Below, one piece after another: positions 61,796-64,000 of a DNA stretch of 64,000 bases (position 1 is the stretch's first letter; every line of letters begins with the position of its first letter). Origin of the DNA: Marinobacter oulmenensis (GTDB lineage Bacteria > Pseudomonadota > Gammaproteobacteria > Pseudomonadales > Oleiphilaceae); NCBI RefSeq assembly GCF_014201735.1, contig NZ_JACHFE010000007.1, positions 122,718 to 186,717 on the forward strand, in the 5' to 3' direction. Under the pieces are notes generated by a model. That model searched no databases. It had not been told where the DNA came from and was given only the letters and a program-made list of their open reading frames with translations. The position numbers and the translations under genes were made by a program.

Positions 61796-62526
61796 TGGCC
61801 GGCCTCCTCCCTCACAACGAGTTCCAGACCCTCGAAGACGAGGTCCGGCAGGACATCGCCCTCCAGACCCAGTGCCGTCAGTCGCCGGGCGTCACCGCCT
61901 GTGATAACGATCCTTTCAAGTGAATGTGCGGCCACATCCTCCCGAATCTGCAGGATCAGTCCCCGCAAAAACCAGTTGAGCCCGTTATTCACACATTCAG
62001 ACGTACTCCGTCCGGGGTCACATTCGAGCGTATCGTTACTCTGGAAGCCAATCCTCGCCGCATCGTGGTTGAGACTTTTGCGCATCATCTGCAGACCAGG
62101 GACAATGAAGCCCCCAAGGTGCTGGCCCCGGCCATCAACGTAGTCCGCCGTCAATGCCGTGCCGGCATCGATCACCATCAACGAGCAACGGTAACGGCAC
62201 CAGGCCGCAAGCATCGCGTGCCAACGGTCGGCCCCCATCCGGCTCACGTCTTCATAGGAATTGCGCAGTCCCGAGCGCTCCCGCTCCGACCAGTAGCAAC
62301 GGACCGGTGCGGACGTCACCCTGGCCAGTCGCTGGCATAGCACGTCAACGCCATCATCTGCCCCGACGGTCGACACAGCCACCTGCCGGATAGAAGATCC
62401 CAGTGAACGCAGGTCTTCAAACAGTGCAGAATCCTCCAGGGCGCCCCGCCCTGCGCCGACCAGGCCAGCGGCCGACAACAACTGCCACTTAACGTGGGTA
62501 TTACCCGAGTCGACCAGCAGTATCAT
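61792..62526 (-). CDS. coaX: Type III pantothenate kinase
   Basis: First step of coenzyme A synthesis from pantothenate. 244 residues, ASKHA fold: phosphate loop LLVDSGNTHVKW, GADRWHAMLAA, the DAGTALTADYV motif and GGFIVPGLQMM. This type is insensitive to CoA feedback in characterised members. Overlaps birA by four bases, the usual birA-coaX pair. Confidence 0.96.
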   Translation of the reverse strand: MILLVDSGNTHVKWQLLSAAGLVGAGRGALEDSALFEDLRSLGSSIRQVAVSTVGADDGVDVLCQRLARVTSAPVRCYWSERERSGLRNSYEDVSRMGADRWHAMLAAWCRYRCSLMVIDAGTALTADYVDGRGQHLGGFIVPGLQMMRKSLNHDAARIGFQSNDTLECDPGRSTSECVNNGLNWFLRGLILQIREDVAAHSLERIVITGGDARRLTALGLEGDVLPDLVFEGLELVVREEAGQ

Positions 62527-63488
62527 GAATCCGCCCGCAGGCTGATATCCCCGGCACGAACCGATACGCGCTCATCGGGGGCATCCAACTGGTAGTTACC
62601 GTATGCGTCGATACCGGCCCCTTTGCCTTCCAGGGAGCCCCCCCGGGCGCGCAGGTACCGCCCCTGAAAGATATCCCGTTTCTGCCACGCTTCCTGAAAG
62701 ATCCTGAAACCGCTCTTCTCAAACTGTGCCGCGGTGGCCACCATCTCGCTGACCATGGCTGCGGCCAGGCGGTTCCGCTCCCAGGCAGCGTCCGGCCACT
62801 GTAACGCCAGGCTTGTCCAGGGCTGGTCGACGGACTCTACATTGGTCATGTGGACATTGATCCCAACCCCAGCAATTACCTGGACCTGACCCTCCTGGAG
62901 TTCGCCATGAATCTCGACCAGAATACCGCCGAACTTGCGATCGTTGGCGTACAGATCGTTGGGCCATTTTAGCCCGACGCCAGATGCGCCGTTCGCTTCT
63001 ATGGCGTTGGCCACTGCAACGCCCAGGGCGAGGCTCAGACCATCGAGCGCAGAGAATCCCCCCTCCAGGGTCAGCCCGAGGCTCAGGTACAGATTTTGCC
63101 CCTTGGGGCTCGCCCAATCGCGCCCGCGCCGCCCCCTACCGGCTGTCTGACTATCCGCCAGGACGACCGGAATACATCCGCCCGCTCGTAACAGGTGGTC
63201 CGCCACCTCGCGGTTGGTTGAGCCGACTTCCGGGAGCACCGCCAAATCAATCCGGTTTTCCATGCCATCGGCGAGCCCGCTAACAATGGCTTCGTGACTG
63301 AGCAGATCCAGCTTCGACAACAACTGATAGCCCTGGCCCTTGATTGTCCGTATCTCGACGCCATCAGCCTGGGCCTTGCGGATCTGCTTCCAGACCGCCG
63401 TACGGGACACGCCCAGCGACTCCGCAAGGGACTCCCCGGAATGCACCTGTTGATCTTCGAGAAGCGACAATAGACTACTGATTTTCAT
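62523..63488 (-). CDS. birA: Bifunctional biotin ligase / biotin operon repressor BirA
   Basis: 321 residues. An N-terminal winged helix (SGESLAESLGVSRTAVWKQIRKAQADGVEI, about 17-48) indicates the repressor form. The ligase domain has the biotinyl-AMP loop GRGRRGRDWASP, LKWPNDLYANDRKFGGILVE and GVGINVHM; a C-terminal SH3-like domain ends the protein. It may be transcribed from the promoter at 63524-63552. Confidence 0.97.
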   Translation of the reverse strand: MKISSLLSLLEDQQVHSGESLAESLGVSRTAVWKQIRKAQADGVEIRTIKGQGYQLLSKLDLLSHEAIVSGLADGMENRIDLAVLPEVGSTNREVADHLLRAGGCIPVVLADSQTAGRGRRGRDWASPKGQNLYLSLGLTLEGGFSALDGLSLALGVAVANAIEANGASGVGLKWPNDLYANDRKFGGILVEIHGELQEGQVQVIAGVGINVHMTNVESVDQPWTSLALQWPDAAWERNRLAAAMVSEMVATAAQFEKSGFRIFQEAWQKRDIFQGRYLRARGGSLEGKGAGIDAYGNYQLDAPDERVSVRAGDISLRADS

Positions 63489-63523
63489 TCGTTGACGGTC
63501 CTGAAGGAAAAGAATCTGCCGGG

Positions 63524-63552
63524 ATTAAACACCAGGTAAGCCGCAAATACAA
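63524..63552 (-). promoter_or_regulatory. Possible birA promoter
   Basis: On the minus strand TTGTAT (63552-63547), 17 bases, TTTAAT (63529-63524), 36 bases before the birA ATG. It lies after the terminator at 63585-63621, which would block readthrough from the rrn side. Confidence 0.5.
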
Positions 63553-63584
63553 AAACGTCGACCCCGCGGCTTTTCTGTGGTCAT

Positions 63585-63621
63585 AAAAAAAGCCCCGACA
63601 GCTTTCGCTGTCGGGGCTTTT
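63585..63621 (-). terminator. Terminator at the end of the 5S-distal hairpin unit
   Basis: On the minus strand AGCCCCGACAGC, a GAAA loop and GCTGTCGGGGCT form a perfect 12-base stem followed by a T run. It directly follows a copy of the 5S tail sequence. Confidence 0.93.
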
Positions 63622-63866
63622 AGGTATTAGGAGCCTGCACCCTCGCGAGGGTGACGATGACCTACATTGCTCACGCCTGGCGGCGTTCGGCCCTTCGGGC
63701 CCGTGGTTATCGAGGGTGCTAGAGGTCCGGACCGGCAGCGCGGAGCGCTGCAGACGATGACCCGGAGCGGCCCGGGGACGGACCGCTCGTGCGCGCCTAC
63801 CGGAGCGGTGCTCCGGTTGCCTGTGGCACCGGCTTGCACACCCCGTAGGTCACTTTTGTGAGGCTA
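63622..63866 (-). other. GC-rich hairpin-packed unit between two terminators, with a 5S-tail copy
   Basis: 245 bases with no convincing gene. Perfect or near-perfect stems: CACCCTCG/CGAGGGTG (63638-63653), GCAGCGC/GCGCTGC (63735-63751), GAGCGG/CCGCTC (63765-63788) and ACCGGAGC/GCTCCGGT (63799-63817). The left end repeats sequence from the 5S 3' end: GTATTAGGAGCCTG at 63624-63637 equals 63903-63916, and TGACGATGACCTAC at 63652-63665 equals 63915-63928. Between those two blocks lies the 16-base palindrome, absent from the true 5S end. The 10-mer GACGATGACC occurs a third time at 63753. It may be a decayed or invaded 5S copy, a structured RNA, or both. Confidence 0.55.
63624..63637. repeat. Copy of the 5S 3'-flank repeat, distal to the 5S gene
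   Basis: GTATTAGGAGCCTG is identical to 63903-63916, where it spans the 3' end of 5S rRNA and the start of its trailer. Together with 63652-63665 it shows that the last 25-30 bases of the 5S region exist twice. Confidence 0.85.
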
Positions 63867-63902
63867 ATAAAAAACCCCAGCACGTTGCCGTGCTGGGGTT
63901 TT
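63867..63902 (-). terminator. rrn operon terminator after 5S
   Basis: On the minus strand AAAACCCCAGCACG and CGTGCTGGGGTTTT form a perfect 14-base stem with a 4-base loop and T tract, directly after the 5S trailer. Confidence 0.93.
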
Positions 63903-63910
63903 GTATTAGG

Positions 63911-64000
63911 AGCCTGACGATGACCTACTCTCGCATGGGCCATGCCACACTACCATCGGCGCAGATCTGTTTCACTTCTGAGTTCGGGATGGGATCAGGT
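63911..64000 (-). rRNA. 5S ribosomal RNA, 3' part (runs off the right edge)
   Basis: The minus strand reads ACCTGATCCCATCCCGAACT, CAGAAGTGAAAC, CGCCGATGGTAGTGTGG and CATGCGAGAGTAGG, which are universal 5S blocks. About the last 90 bases are in the window; the 5' end and the rest of the rrn operon lie beyond it. The 3' end is placed at about 63911. Confidence 0.96.

Noticed and set aside
63627..63861. Short open frames (64-70 codons) in the 5S-distal hairpin unit
   Set aside because: Both strands give Pro/Arg/Gly-rich peptides through the stems, with no ribosome-binding site; base pairing explains the sequence better than coding.

Overview
The window is a stretch of gammaproteobacterial chromosome. 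Gene order, protein sequences and a complete MSHA pilus locus point to Marinobacter or a close relative; this is inferred from sequence character, since no database search was possible. Most genes lie on the minus strand.

Layout. (1) 1-6.3 kb, nitrogen control: a typA fragment runs off the left edge, divergent from glnA, a DUF4124 periplasmic protein, ntrB and ntrC. A sigma-54 promoter and NtrC-type sites precede glnA, and further NtrC-type sites precede ntrB. (2) 6.3-23.2 kb: a tightly overlapping minus-strand operon for a type IV MSHA pilus, in the order mshI, I2 (PilN-like), J, K, L, M, N, E, G, F, B, A, C, D, O, P, Q. It ends in a large LamG/lectin-like/DUF6701 protein. (3) 23.4-28.9 kb: ssb, a YajR-like MFS transporter, divergent uvrA, and a ferritin of the bacterioferritin family that lacks the haem-ligand methionine. 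(4) 29.0-42.8 kb: alpha operon (rpsM-rpsK-rpsD-rpoA-rplQ) downstream of the fused S10/spc operons (rpsJ to secY-rpmJ). (5) 42.9-47.3 kb: str operon (rpsL-rpsG-fusA-tuf). (6) 47.4-59.3 kb: secE-nusG-rplK-rplA-rplJ-rplL-rpoB-rpoC. (7) 59.4-61.1 kb: tRNA-Thr, Tyr, Gly, Thr, a second tuf, and tRNA-Trp, in the arrangement classically found upstream of secE. (8) 61.2-63.5 kb: birA-coaX-SPOR-type protein. (9) 63.6-64.0 kb: the 3' end of a 5S rRNA gene, its terminator, then an unusual GC-rich, hairpin-packed unit that carries a copy of the 5S tail and has its own terminator.

How the parts work together: regions 4-7 form the main transcription/translation block, with recognisable promoters for the S10, alpha, str and tRNA-tuf units, an L10-type leader, and an attenuator between rplL and rpoB. 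The MSHA locus encodes the assembly ATPase with an apparent c-di-GMP-binding domain, platform protein, secretin, alignment proteins, major and minor pilins and a putative tip adhesin.

Most of the window is conserved housekeeping sequence. The least explained parts are the 5S-distal hairpin unit (63622-63866) and the lectin-like MshQ. I did not find a clearly new defence, mobile or biosynthetic system. No CRISPR array, insertion sequence or phage genes were seen.
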